A stretch of 64,000 nt of DNA from Ruminococcus sp. YE71 (GCF_900119155.1 NZ_FPIR01000003.1:248001-312000); one strand, 5' to 3'. Counted from the stretch's first letter, positions 1-8,620 are shown. Program-made: numbers and translations. Notes: generated by a model not told the origin, from the sequence alone.

Positions 1-122
1 CTTCCACAGAGATGTCCGTGGAGGATATCGCGGACGCGGTGGGATTCTGCAGCGGCAGCTACTTCTGCAAGCTGTTCAGCCGATATGAGGGCATGACCCC
101 TACCCAATTCCGAAATATCTGA
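1..122 (+). CDS. AraC-family transcriptional regulator, C-terminal end (partial)
   Basis: The frame read from base 3 to the TGA at 120-122 encodes about 39 residues ending a protein whose start lies outside the window. The fragment matches the second helix-turn-helix of AraC/XylS regulators: a short turn with 'VEDIADAVGFCSGSYFCKLF' followed by 'YEGMTPTQFR', the signature of that family. Such regulators bind DNA as dimers and usually control nearby carbohydrate or signalling genes. Neither the target nor the sensing domain can be seen here. A separate promoter at 172-200 lies between this gene and the next one, so the two are probably independent units. Confidence 0.85.
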   Translation, partial: STEMSVEDIADAVGFCSGSYFCKLFSRYEGMTPTQFRNI

Positions 123-171
123 CGGTATCGGATCTTTTGGCACAAATTGTAATAAATACGGCTCTGCGGTA

Positions 172-200
172 TTGACTAACTGCTGTCACTGTGCTATAAT
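172..200 (+). promoter_or_regulatory. SigA-type promoter for the sensor diguanylate cyclase
   Basis: TTGACT at 172-177 and TATAAT at 195-200 are separated by exactly 17 bases. This is a near-consensus housekeeping promoter about 97 bases upstream of the start at 297. Confidence 0.8.
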
Positions 201-296
201 AATGTGTGAACAATAAACAAACGAAATCGTAATTACAGATAAAGCATCACACGTTACCAAACATTTGTCACAGAACAAAACAGGAGGGGCTGCCGT

Positions 297-2468
297 ATGT
301 ATACAAAGCTCGCTGAGCATTCTATATTCAAGCGGATAACGGCTGTATTACTATGCCTTGTCATGATGACAGTGCTGATGCCGCAGCTTCCCGTCAGGGC
401 TCAGACCACAGGAAGGACCGTCCGCGTCGGATGGCACGAAGCGCCCTACTTCATCACCGATGAAAACGGCAGACATTCGGGTTATACATACGATTATCAG
501 CAGAAGATAGCCGCCTACACGGGCTGGAACTACGAGTACGTGGAGGGCAGCTGGACGGAACTACTGCAAATGCTCAAAAACGGCGAGATAGATATGATGG
601 GGAACATCTCCTACATGGAGGAGCGTGCGAAGGACATCCTTTACGCTTCCCTGCCGATGGGTACGGAGACCTACTATCTCTTCGTCGCGCCCGACAACAA
701 GGAGATACAGGCTGACGACACCGCCTCTCTCAACGGCAAGAAGATAGGCGTCGCAAAGGAGAGCATACAGTGTGCGCTCTTCAAGGAGTGGACAGCGTCC
801 CACGGGATAGACGCCGAGATAGTCGAGATGAGCGGAGCCGCGGAGGAATCCCTGCCCATGCTCGGCAACGGCATCGACGCTTACGTCACGATGGACGTTT
901 ATGCCAATCTGAAAAAGTATGTGCCCGTGTGGAAGATAGGCTCTTCCGACTACTTCTTCGCGGTCAGCAAGAAAAGCTCCGACCTGCTCAACGACCTCAA
1001 CTACGCGATGAACAGGATACAGGACGAGAACAAGTTTTTCAGTCAGGAGCTGAATGAAAAATACCTGCGGAATTCCGAGACGGCGCTGTTCCTCACCGAC
1101 AGGGAGCTTGAATGGCTGTCGGCTCACAGCACCATCCGCGTGGGCTATCAGGACAACCACCTTGCGTTCTGCGCAAAAGACCCGCGGACGGGCGAACTCA
1201 CGGGCGCTCTGAAGGACTACCTCGACTGCGCTTCGACGGCGCTCGAAAACGCGCAGCTGAGGTTCGAGCCTGTGGCATATCCCACGGTCAGCGAGGCTAT
1301 CGAGGCGCTGAAAAAGGGCGAGATAGACTGCGTTTTCCCTGCGAATATGTCCTATTCCGACAGCGAGTCCGAGGGGCTTGTCATCACGCCCGCGATGATG
1401 AGCACCGAGATGCACGCGGTAGTGCGTTCCTCCGACAAGAAGTCTTTTCTCCAGAAGAAGCGGGTAACGGCGGCGGTCAATCAGGGCAACACGAACTATG
1501 TGCTGTTCCTGAAAGAGAATTTCCCCGACTGGGATATGAAGTACTATGAGAACACCGACGCCGCCCTTGAAGCTGTTGCGGACAAGGAAGCGGACTGCAT
1601 CATCATCAGCAACTACCGTTTCGGCAACATCTCGAAGAAGTGTGAGAAGCTGCATCTTTCCACGGTCTACACGGGCGTGAACATGGACTATTACTTTGCC
1701 GTGCGAAAGGGCGACACCGACCTTTACTCCATCCTTTCGAGGATAACCGTAGCCGTCCCCGACGCGACCATCCACACAGCGCTGACCTACTATTCAGCCG
1801 AGGATGTAAAAACGGGCATCATCGACATCATCAAGGACAATATGCTGATCGTGATGACGGTGATCTCGGCAGTTCTGCTGGTCATCCTGTTACTGCTCCT
1901 GAGGAGCATCAAAGCCGAGAGGAAAGCGATGGCGAAGGAGAGCATGGTAAAGGCGCTGAACAGGAAGGTCTATGTAGACGCGCTGACATCGGTACGCAAC
2001 AAGGGTGCGTTTGCGGACTTCATCAATGACATACAGGAGCGTATCGAGAAGGGCGAGATAATCGAGCTTGCGATAGGGATACTGGACTGTGACGGTCTGA
2101 AATCGGTGAACGACATACACGGGCACGAGAAGGGTGACGAGTATCTGAAAGCGGCGAGCAGGCTGATATGTCGGATATTCCAGCACAGTCCCGTATTCAG
2201 GATAGGCGGCGACGAGTTTGCGGTAGTATTACAGAATATTGATTTCAGCAACAGAGACAAACTGATAGAGGAATTTGAAGCTGAGAAGAGAGCGATATGT
2301 GAAGCAGCGAAGAATCCGTGGGAAGAGGTAAGAGTATCGGCAGGAATAGCGGTATATGACAGTAAGAGGGACAATACCGTGAATGATACGGTACGCCGAG
2401 CGGATGAGATAATGTATGCGAATAAGAGCGCGGCGAAGAAAGCAAGAGAAGCGCAATCCGAACAATAA
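297..2468 (+). CDS. Membrane diguanylate cyclase with two extracellular SBP_bac_3-like sensor domains
   Basis: This 723-residue protein probably makes cyclic di-GMP from two GTP in response to an extracellular amino-acid-like ligand. A signal/anchor segment (about residues 12-35) is followed by two tandem periplasmic-binding-protein type 3 domains (about 40-255 and 270-500). A strong transmembrane helix (about 515-540) leads into a cytoplasmic GGDEF domain. The active-site motif 'RIGGDEFAV' lies near residue 637 and 'DCDGLKSVND' upstream is typical of the substrate loop. The usual inhibitory RxxD site before GGDEF is not present, so product inhibition may be weak. AGGAGGGG precedes the ATG. 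A large hairpin follows the stop. The HD-GYP protein at 42867 is a candidate opposing enzyme. Confidence 0.88.
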   Translation: MYTKLAEHSIFKRITAVLLCLVMMTVLMPQLPVRAQTTGRTVRVGWHEAPYFITDENGRHSGYTYDYQQKIAAYTGWNYEYVEGSWTELLQMLKNGEIDMMGNISYMEERAKDILYASLPMGTETYYLFVAPDNKEIQADDTASLNGKKIGVAKESIQCALFKEWTASHGIDAEIVEMSGAAEESLPMLGNGIDAYVTMDVYANLKKYVPVWKIGSSDYFFAVSKKSSDLLNDLNYAMNRIQDENKFFSQELNEKYLRNSETALFLTDRELEWLSAHSTIRVGYQDNHLAFCAKDPRTGELTGALKDYLDCASTALENAQLRFEPVAYPTVSEAIEALKKGEIDCVFPANMSYSDSESEGLVITPAMMSTEMHAVVRSSDKKSFLQKKRVTAAVNQGNTNYVLFLKENFPDWDMKYYENTDAALEAVADKEADCIIISNYRFGNISKKCEKLHLSTVYTGVNMDYYFAVRKGDTDLYSILSRITVAVPDATIHTALTYYSAEDVKTGIIDIIKDNMLIVMTVISAVLLVILLLLLRSIKAERKAMAKESMVKALNRKVYVDALTSVRNKGAFADFINDIQERIEKGEIIELAIGILDCDGLKSVNDIHGHEKGDEYLKAASRLICRIFQHSPVFRIGGDEFAVVLQNIDFSNRDKLIEEFEAEKRAICEAAKNPWEEVRVSAGIAVYDSKRDNTVNDTVRRADEIMYANKSAAKKAREAQSEQ

Positions 2469-2470
2469 CT

Positions 2471-2568
2471 CACAAACGTCCCGTCCTCGCCAGGGCAGAA
2501 AAAAGTTTAGGAGGGAGGGAGACCCCCCTAAACTTTTTTGGTCTCTGGCGAGGGCGGGACGTTTGTGC
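2471..2568. repeat. 98-bp near-perfect inverted repeat between convergent genes
   Basis: The outer arms CACAAACGTCCCG (from 2471) and CGGGACGTTTGTG (to 2568) continue through CCTCGCCAG/CTGGCGAGG and AAAAAAGTTTAGG/CCTAAACTTTTTT, with few interruptions. It lies between the convergent diguanylate cyclase and rsmE, so it may act as a bidirectional terminator. The inner part (GTTTAGGAGGGAGGGAGACC) recurs at 37213 and 37299, linking it to the dispersed repeat family. Confidence 0.8.
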
Positions 2569-2639
2569 GGTTTGGTTCAAAACCTTATTCCGAGGACGTG
2601 GATAAAATTTGCCCCGAGTTTCCTCGGGGCTGCTTTACT

Positions 2640-3359
2640 TTACATATTTCCTGTTAAATTCATGATTATACTCGCTGCTGCAAGCGGCGCTGTCTCACAT
2701 CGCAATATCCGCTTTCCCATGCCGATCGGCTTCATGCCCATCTCCATCAGCTTCTCAGCTTCTCCGTCCGAGAAACCACCCTCACTTCCGATAAGCAACG
2801 CTATGTCCGTTCCACTCTTCAGCCCAAGCGAACCAAAACTCGCTCCGCCTTTCTCATAACACCATACTACCGTGTCACTCTTCGACGCCTCTACGGCCGC
2901 TTCCTCAAGCGTGATAAGCCCCCTTACCTCGGGTACTATCCCACGCCCCGATTGCTTCGCCGCTTCCAGCGCTATGCGGTTGTATCGGTTCAGCTTCTTC
3001 CCGAAACTCTTGCCGTCAGGCCGCGAGATACACCGCTCGGTCAGCATGAACGTGATGTCGTATACCCCCAGCTCTACTGACTTCTGTACGATTATCTCCG
3101 CTTTCTCACCCTTAGGTACTGCTTGAAAAAGATGCAGCCGTATGTCCGCTTCGGCTTCGCACGGCTGCGAGGATACTACCCGACCCTCTACCGCGTCGGG
3201 CGTGATGCTCTCCAGCTCGCAGAGATAGTCGATGCCTTCCCTGCATACGATGATGCTCTCGCCTACCCTCATGCGCAGACTGAGCGCTATGTGCCGCGCA
3301 TCGTCTCCCGTGACCAGCACTCTGCCGTCCGCCACACTGCCGTTAAATGAACGTGTCAT
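2640..3359 (-). CDS. rsmE: 16S rRNA (uracil-1498-N3)-methyltransferase RsmE
   Basis: RsmE methylates N3 of U1498 in helix 44 of 16S rRNA using S-adenosylmethionine. The 239-residue protein has the N-terminal PUA-like beta domain and the C-terminal SPOUT knot. Recognisable are 'QSGRG' in the middle, 'LIGSEGGFSDGE' and the terminal 'LGxRILRxETA'-type block ('GKRILRCETAPLAAAS'). I chose the ATG at 3359, preceded by GGAGG with good spacing, over an upstream in-frame ATG at 3389 lying inside cbiG. The start lies one base past the cbiG stop, so it is translated from the cbiF-cbiG transcript. The pairing of a ribosome methylase with cobalamin genes is probably not functional. Confidence 0.93.
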   Translation of the reverse strand: MTRSFNGSVADGRVLVTGDDARHIALSLRMRVGESIIVCREGIDYLCELESITPDAVEGRVVSSQPCEAEADIRLHLFQAVPKGEKAEIIVQKSVELGVYDITFMLTERCISRPDGKSFGKKLNRYNRIALEAAKQSGRGIVPEVRGLITLEEAAVEASKSDTVVWCYEKGGASFGSLGLKSGTDIALLIGSEGGFSDGEAEKLMEMGMKPIGMGKRILRCETAPLAAASIIMNLTGNM

Positions 3360-3360
3360 A

Positions 3361-4377
3361 CTACCTCCGCTGCTCCTTTGCAAAGTCAATAACCGTTTTT
3401 CTTACCGCCGCAGCCGCCGTGACACCGTTGGATGCGGTCTTTTTTATCACTATCTCGCCGCCGCTCACCGCCGCGGCACTTCTCTCACATACGTTGTCTA
3501 CGCCCGTTATCTTCTCGACGAACTCCGAATGCCCGAAATCGCCGCCTACCGCTTTCAGCTCGTCCGCCGAAAAGGTCACGAAAGGCACCCCCAGCCGCTT
3601 GCAGAACTCCGTCAGTCCGCGCTCGCCCAGCTTTCGGTCGATGCTCGCCACCGTGTATATCCGCGCCGTGTCGATGCCTGCCGACTCCACCGCCTCCGCG
3701 ATGCTGTCGGCTGATATGCCCTTCCTGCACCCGATGCCCAGCACCAGATCCTTCGGCACCAGCGAAAGCGTCACCTCGAACGGATGAACGTCCTCGCTGC
3801 CGATGTAGATGCCGCACCTCGCCGCTCCGCGTGTTATCTCGGGCGGTATGTTCAGGCACTCGCAGTCGGTCATCAGCCCTATCTTCTCGCCGTCGAGGAC
3901 TGCCGCCGCTATCTCCTTCGCCGCCGCCATGTCGGTGATGTTCAGCCCGTTCGCCGCCGCGAAACAGTCGGGCGAGAACAGTCCTCCCGAATCCGTCGCG
4001 GTCGTCACCGCCGCCTGTGCGCCCGTCACCTCCGCAAGCCGCCTTGCAAGTGCGTTCGCACCGCCGATATGCCCCGAAAGCAGCGGCACCGCGAAACGTC
4101 CGCTGTCGTCTGTCGCCACCACCGCAGGGTCGGTGAGCTTTGAACGGATGTGCGGCGCGATAGCCCTCACCGCGATGCCGCAGGCACACACGAAGATAAG
4201 TGCGTCATACTCCCCGAACAGGCGCTCCGTCAGCTGCCCGATGTCGGAAAAACTCTCCGCCTTCGGGTCGGTGTGCTTGAAAAAACAGAACCGTCCGCAC
4301 TCGCACACGCCCGACTCGGCTATGCGCTCCGAAAGCAGTCTGCCGCGCTCCGTCAGCGAAATGACCGCCGCCGTCAT
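3361..4377 (-). CDS. cbiG: Cobalt-precorrin-5A hydrolase CbiG
   Basis: CbiG opens the delta-lactone of cobalt-precorrin-5A and releases acetaldehyde in the anaerobic (early cobalt insertion) cobalamin pathway. The 338-residue protein has the CbiG N domain ('DALIFVCACGIAVRAIAP', 'LLSGHIGGANALARRLA'), the middle domain and the C domain beginning near residue 215 ('LGIGCRKGISADSI', 'FSADELKAVGG'). It overlaps cbiF by four bases (ATGA), which implies translational coupling. Together with cbiF it catalyses consecutive steps. The remaining corrin-ring genes are not in this window. Confidence 0.94.
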   Translation of the reverse strand: MTAAVISLTERGRLLSERIAESGVCECGRFCFFKHTDPKAESFSDIGQLTERLFGEYDALIFVCACGIAVRAIAPHIRSKLTDPAVVATDDSGRFAVPLLSGHIGGANALARRLAEVTGAQAAVTTATDSGGLFSPDCFAAANGLNITDMAAAKEIAAAVLDGEKIGLMTDCECLNIPPEITRGAARCGIYIGSEDVHPFEVTLSLVPKDLVLGIGCRKGISADSIAEAVESAGIDTARIYTVASIDRKLGERGLTEFCKRLGVPFVTFSADELKAVGGDFGHSEFVEKITGVDNVCERSAAAVSGGEIVIKKTASNGVTAAAAVRKTVIDFAKEQRR

Positions 4378-5129
4378 GTCTTAGCCTCCCGAAACTCCGT
4401 CGAAAAGCCTGCGTCGTACAGCTTTGACAGCTCGTACTCGTTCCCGAGGAAACCGCCCACCGTGATGAGCGCGGTCTTGGTGATGCCGTTCGCCTTCGCC
4501 GTCTCTTCAAGCGTTCCCACCGTGCAGCGGCAGACCTTCTCGTCCTCCCACGTCGCCTTGTAGACGATCGCCGCAGGTGTTTCGGCAGAGTAGCCGCCCG
4601 CGATAAGCCGCCTTGAAAGCTCCCCCGTCATCGACGCGCTCAGAAACAGCACCATCGTTGCTCCGTGCGCCGCAAGACTCTCTATGCTCTCACGCTCGGG
4701 GACAGCCGTCCTGCCCTCCATCCTCGTGAGTATCACCGTCTGCGACACCGCAGGCAGCGTGTACTCCGCTTTCAGAGCCGCCGCCGCTCCGCAGAACGAA
4801 CTTACCCCCGGACATACGTCATACCCGATGCCCAGCCTGTCAAGCGCGTCCATCTGCTCCCGTATCGCTCCGTAAATGCTGGGGTCGCCCGTGTGCAGAC
4901 GCACAGACGTCAGCCCGCACGACTCTGCCCGCGCAAGCTCCGCGATGACTTCCTCAAGCGTCATCTTCGAGCTGTCAAATACCTCACAGCTCTCCTTCGT
5001 GTACCGCAAAAGCTCGGGATTGACCAGCGAGCCTGCATATATTACAAGGTCGGCAGCCTCCAGCAGCGCCTTCCCCCTCAGGGTTATAAGGTCAGCCGCT
5101 CCACAGCCTGCTCCGACAAAATGCACCAT
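4374..5129 (-). CDS. cbiF: Cobalt-precorrin-4 C11-methyltransferase CbiF
   Basis: CbiF transfers a methyl group from S-adenosylmethionine to C11 of cobalt-precorrin-4. The 251-residue length is normal for the family. The N-terminal 'MVHFVGAGCGAADLITLRG' is the first SAM-binding motif. 'VIYAGSLVNPELL', 'LHTGDPSIYGAIREQMD' and 'YDVCPGVSSFCGAAA' are characteristic of C11 methylases. It heads a cbiF-cbiG-rsmE run. The upstream stretch is occupied by a dispersed repeat element rather than a recognisable cobalamin riboswitch, and I see no B12-box there. Transcription may therefore come from the radical SAM gene further upstream or from a promoter carried by the repeat. Confidence 0.94.
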   Translation of the reverse strand: MVHFVGAGCGAADLITLRGKALLEAADLVIYAGSLVNPELLRYTKESCEVFDSSKMTLEEVIAELARAESCGLTSVRLHTGDPSIYGAIREQMDALDRLGIGYDVCPGVSSFCGAAAALKAEYTLPAVSQTVILTRMEGRTAVPERESIESLAAHGATMVLFLSASMTGELSRRLIAGGYSAETPAAIVYKATWEDEKVCRCTVGTLEETAKANGITKTALITVGGFLGNEYELSKLYDAGFSTEFREAKT

Positions 5130-5158
5130 ATTCTTACCTGCCCTTTCTCTCCGGGGGT

Positions 5159-5482
5159 TGAGTGCGGGTTTTGATTTGGGGAGACCCCCGCCTTAGCTAT
5201 ACACGGCTAAAAAAATGTTCTTCCCCTTGCCAAAATCAGATATGCGCCTCTATAAACGTCAAGGGACTATCTTTTAAACCACATCCATCAAACAACATAT
5301 TAAGGCAACACCGCACAACCACCGGCTCGCGCCTTTGCACGTCATATGCTTGCATATTTTCCGTCATATTGCCCAAATCCCCCTTGACTTGCTTAAAAAT
5401 TTTAGGAAGTGGGTTTGGGGGAGAACCCTTTTTTAAAAGGGTTTCCCCAAATAACTCACAGCACTCTCCCCCCGTCAAAGCA
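5159..5482. repeat. Dispersed intergenic repeat element, copy E1
   Basis: This fills the gap between cbiF and the radical SAM gene. The left end is GTGCGGGTTTT...GGGGAGACCCCCGCC plus one degenerate 19-bp unit (GCCTTAGCTATACACGGC). The middle holds ACCACATCCATCAAACAACATATTAA, whose second half resembles copy E2; it is followed by a stretch I do not see elsewhere in the window. The right end is TTTTAGGAAGTGGGTTTGGG...AGGGTTTCCCC and CACTCTCCCCCCGTCAAAGCAC. No gene was found inside. Confidence 0.7.
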
Positions 5483-6422
5483 CCGCACCCTGGAAACTGC
5501 CGCGGGAGAGGAGTTGTTTGTCGATGCTGTTGAGAACGCGTATCTTGTCGCGGCTCCATAGGGGGGCGAGGAGTTTTGAGCGGTCGCCGTCGCCTGTAAG
5601 GCGTGCTATGACCGTTTCGGGGGGCATCCGCTCTATCTGGGAGCAGACGACCGAGACGTACTCTTCGCAGGTCATGAGTCTGAGTTCTTGGCGGCGGTAC
5701 ATTTCGGCTATCGCCGTTCCCTCTTCGACGTAGAGCATATGGATCTTCACCATGTCGGGGCGGAGAGCCGCGAGGGTTGATGCGGTTTCGAGCATCATCT
5801 CGGGGGTCTCGCGGGGGAGACCGTTTATGATATGAACGCCCACTCTTATGCCGCGGCTTTTGAGCTTTCCGAAGCCTTCCCTGAACGCCGCGAAGCTGTG
5901 GCCGCGGCCGCAGAGGGCGGCTGTGCTGTCGTGAACGGTTTGCAGACCGAGTTCAACGGTCAGTTCGGTCTTCTGCGACAGTTCCGCGAGCATATCCACC
6001 GCTTCATCGGGAAGGCAGTCGGGACGGGTCGCGACGCTGAGTCCCACGACCCCTTCAAAGCTCAGCGCCGTTTCAAAAGCCTGACGGAACGCGCCGATGT
6101 CGCCGAAGGTATTGCTCCCCGACTGAAAATACGCGATGTAAAGACCGCTCTTGTTCTTGCGTGCGACCTTTTCCCTGCCCTCGGCGAAGCGCCGTGCCAG
6201 CTCATCGGGGGCTATCCCCGTGAACCTGCCGAGGGGTTCCCTGCCCGACGGACAGAATATGCAGCCGCCGCTGCCGCATTCTCCGCAGCGGTTGGGGCAG
6301 CCTGCGCCTATATCCAGCGACACGCGCTCGGCTCGCTGTCCGAACCTGTGCCGCAGGTAGTAGCTGTAGCTGTGATACCGCTTGTTGTCGTCCGAGAAAG
6401 CGAAGGGACTGCGGTTACTCAT
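5475..6422 (-). CDS. Radical SAM protein of the YhcC/YtqA (TIGR01212) family
   Basis: A radical SAM enzyme predicted to carry a [4Fe-4S] cluster and cleave S-adenosylmethionine; its substrate in the cell is not known to me. Starting at the ATG at 6422 it has about 315 residues, normal for the family. The motif 'CPNRCGECGSGGCIFC' near residue 33 holds the family's C-x9-11-C-x2-C pattern. 'YFQSGSNTFGD', 'SVATRPDCL', 'ELGLQTVHD' and 'GVHIINGLPRET' follow in family order. A longer frame runs upstream but its first 73 residues are proline/arginine-rich antisense of the neighbour, so I rejected it. The start overlaps the upstream gene by 8 bases. The last two or three codons and the stop lie inside repeat E1. 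Confidence 0.88.
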   Translation of the reverse strand: MSNRSPFAFSDDNKRYHSYSYYLRHRFGQRAERVSLDIGAGCPNRCGECGSGGCIFCPSGREPLGRFTGIAPDELARRFAEGREKVARKNKSGLYIAYFQSGSNTFGDIGAFRQAFETALSFEGVVGLSVATRPDCLPDEAVDMLAELSQKTELTVELGLQTVHDSTAALCGRGHSFAAFREGFGKLKSRGIRVGVHIINGLPRETPEMMLETASTLAALRPDMVKIHMLYVEEGTAIAEMYRRQELRLMTCEEYVSVVCSQIERMPPETVIARLTGDGDRSKLLAPLWSRDKIRVLNSIDKQLLSRGSFQGAVL

Positions 6423-7197
6423 CGGCAGTACTTTCGGTGGGTTCTTCGCTGTTGTCGGAGGATGAATCGGGTTCGGATTCGGGCGGCTCGGTATCGGGCG
6501 GCTCGGTCTCCGACTGGGAGGTATCCGAAGGCTCGGTCTCTGAGGGCTGCGAAGACTCAGGAGGAACGGTAGTGGTCGTGGTCGCTCCGGGAGGATTGTT
6601 GTTGGTAGTCGTGGAGGAGCCTGCCTGCGGACTGTCGTCATCGGCGGTGGTCGTCACCCACATGGTTATACCCGTAAGCTCCTTGTTCTTGCCGTCGTCG
6701 GTGGTCTCTGCCTTGCCGCCGCCGCCCTCGCCGTCAGAGGGTCTGTCGGGCTCGTTGGGGTCGGCGTCGGGAGAGTAGGAGTCGGTTATCGGAACGAACA
6801 TATTGTTGTCCTCGATGCTGTAGGGGTCATCGGCAGCCTTCTTGCCCTCGATGTCGATATATTCGCCGTCGCTGCCCATGCCGAAGCAGGAGGACAGGAA
6901 CACATCCGCATTGTGGATATAGTCCTGTAACGGCAGCGAGCTGTTGAACCGCTTTTCGACTTCCGAGAGGTACTGTCCCGAAAGAAAGCTCTTGACGGTC
7001 AGCTGTTTTTTCTCGGTGAAATCCTGATAGTTGGTGAGGGCGAGGAAAATGCTGCCGAAGAAAAGAATGACTATCGCAAGTATTATCACGTTGACGGTAT
7101 CCGAATGGAGCTTTTCGTCGGCTGCGGATATCTTCTCCGCCTCGCTGACGCAGTCTTCTTCGCCGAAAGCCGCGCTGTTCATTTCGTTTTCGTTCAT
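6415..7197 (-). CDS. DHHW-like membrane-anchored protein with long Thr/Ser/Pro/Glu tail, partner of the MBOAT-like gene
   Basis: This 260-residue protein has one transmembrane helix (about 37-58). A short segment, 'FLSGQYLSEVEKRFNSSLPL', resembles the beginning of DHHW/AlgJ-like proteins that work with MBOAT O-acyltransferases. The rest differs. The SGNH-like catalytic part is absent, and from about residue 120 it is low-complexity (TTTTTVPPE, ETEPSDTSQSETEPPDTEPP). The chain would be a wall-spanning or exposed linker. It lies 12 bases after the MBOAT-like gene. I infer a surface-polymer role from context only; the truncated domain makes an acylation function doubtful. Confidence 0.55.
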   Translation of the reverse strand: MNENEMNSAAFGEEDCVSEAEKISAADEKLHSDTVNVIILAIVILFFGSIFLALTNYQDFTEKKQLTVKSFLSGQYLSEVEKRFNSSLPLQDYIHNADVFLSSCFGMGSDGEYIDIEGKKAADDPYSIEDNNMFVPITDSYSPDADPNEPDRPSDGEGGGGKAETTDDGKNKELTGITMWVTTTADDDSPQAGSSTTTNNNPPGATTTTTVPPESSQPSETEPSDTSQSETEPPDTEPPESEPDSSSDNSEEPTESTADE

Positions 7198-7209
7198 ATC
7201 CGCACCCCC

Positions 7210-8565
7210 TTACGCTATCATGTCGCCCGCGAGCATCACGAAGCTGAGTATGAGCAGCAGAGCCGCCCACGCCGTCCTGAGCGCCCTGGCTCTCGTGTAG
7301 GTGCCGCCTGACGATGCTTCGGCACGCTTTGCGAGGAAGGGCACGATCGGCGTCACGCTTATGAAGCTGACTGCCAGCAGCCAGCAGTTGTTCACCAGAA
7401 GTTTTTTCATGGGCTTGGAGAGGATGTACAGGTCGCCCCTGCCTGCCAGCTGACCCAGCCAGCTCTTCCACTCGCCGAAGCTGCCGAAAGCCAGCCCCGA
7501 GAACACCAGCATAGCCAGCGCCGCCGTCACGATGACGCGGATGAACGCAGGTATCTTTTCGAGCCTCCCGAACCCGAACAGCGCTTCAACAGTCATGATG
7601 ACGCCTGCCGCAAGACCCACCAACAGGTACCTCGGCTCGGAGTAGTAGAAGGCGGTGGCCATCAGCGCCAGCGGAACGGTCAGCAGCGCCTTTGAAGCGG
7701 CGCCCTCGCCGCGGATGTCGGCGCAGAGGTCTATCATGCTCGTGTTGGCGCTTCTCACAAGGGAGCTGATGCCGTGCTTCGTGCATATCGGCGTGTAGTT
7801 CACGTCCACGCTGAAGCCGTTCATCCTCGCGATGCCCGTACCCATGTCGGAAAGCCCCATGAAGGTGAAGTAGGCGCTCCCGAAGAAGCATATCATGCCT
7901 ATCCACGCCCCTGCAAGGGTGGGCTCGTCATGGGAAAGACCCGTTTCGTACAGCTTTGTCAGCACGGGCACAGCCAGTATCGTCTTTGCGAAGCCGAAGG
8001 CGAACCTTGTCAGACCTTCGCTGAGAAGATGCACGTCCATGTGGCGCTCTCTCAGCTGAGGCTCGATGTCGGCATACCTCGTCACGGGGCCTGCCAGCAG
8101 GAAGGGATAAGCCGACGTGTAGGTGAACAGCACCGCGGGGTTCTTCTCGGCTCTGCACCGCCCCTTGAACACGTCGAAAACGTATGTGAAATTCCTCAGC
8201 GTATAGAACGCCGCGCCCACGGGCACGAGGGATTCGGCTATCTTGAACCTGCTGCCGTCGGCAATGGTGCCGTTACGCGCAAACAGGAAAAATATCGCCG
8301 CATTCCACGCAAGATCTGCGGCGACGAGGGCTGCCGCAGCGCCTTTGCTGCTCTCCCTGAGTTTCCCGACTCCGAGAGCCAGAAAGTAGTCGGCGAGCAT
8401 GGACAGAAGCACCAGAGCCGACAGCACCGAATGCCCCCACGAGATAAAGATGACCGACATTATGCAAAGGATAAGATTCTTATATTCCGCCGAGTGGTCG
8501 AAAAACAGCACCAGCACTGAGATCGGCAGGATAACAGATGCAAAGATCAGGGTCGAATAAGTCAA
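7210..8565 (-). CDS. MBOAT-like polytopic membrane protein, apparently without the catalytic histidine region
   Basis: A 451-residue protein with about ten hydrophobic segments. Its N-terminal half follows bacterial MBOAT O-acyltransferases (DltB/AlgI type): 'SALVLLSMLADYFLALGVG', 'GAAFYTLRNFTYVFDV', 'YPFLLAGPVTRYADIEPQL' and 'FMGLSDMGTGIARMNGF'. In active members the next part contains a W-H-x-S/T-L block and later a conserved 'WHG'. Here those positions read 'SLVRSANTSMIDL' and 'ATAFYYSEPRYLL', with no histidine. This suggests loss of acyl transfer or a changed role. The start is TTG at 8565, supported by AAGGAG eight bases upstream. It forms an operon with the DHHW-like gene. Confidence 0.65.
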   Translation of the reverse strand: MTYSTLIFASVILPISVLVLFFDHSAEYKNLILCIMSVIFISWGHSVLSALVLLSMLADYFLALGVGKLRESSKGAAAALVAADLAWNAAIFFLFARNGTIADGSRFKIAESLVPVGAAFYTLRNFTYVFDVFKGRCRAEKNPAVLFTYTSAYPFLLAGPVTRYADIEPQLRERHMDVHLLSEGLTRFAFGFAKTILAVPVLTKLYETGLSHDEPTLAGAWIGMICFFGSAYFTFMGLSDMGTGIARMNGFSVDVNYTPICTKHGISSLVRSANTSMIDLCADIRGEGAASKALLTVPLALMATAFYYSEPRYLLVGLAAGVIMTVEALFGFGRLEKIPAFIRVIVTAALAMLVFSGLAFGSFGEWKSWLGQLAGRGDLYILSKPMKKLLVNNCWLLAVSFISVTPIVPFLAKRAEASSGGTYTRARALRTAWAALLLILSFVMLAGDMIA

Positions 8566-8620
8566 GGTCTTGTCTCCTTCTAAACGAAAATATTTTTATA
8601 AAGAACAGAAAGAATATTAT

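Noticed and set aside
561-1775. 404-codon minus-strand frame opposite the diguanylate cyclase
   Set aside because: Antisense shadow of a well-supported gene; no ribosome binding site and no recognisable domain.
5130-5474. Cobalamin riboswitch upstream of cbiF
   Set aside because: No B12-box or conserved core pairing could be found; the region is occupied by a dispersed repeat.
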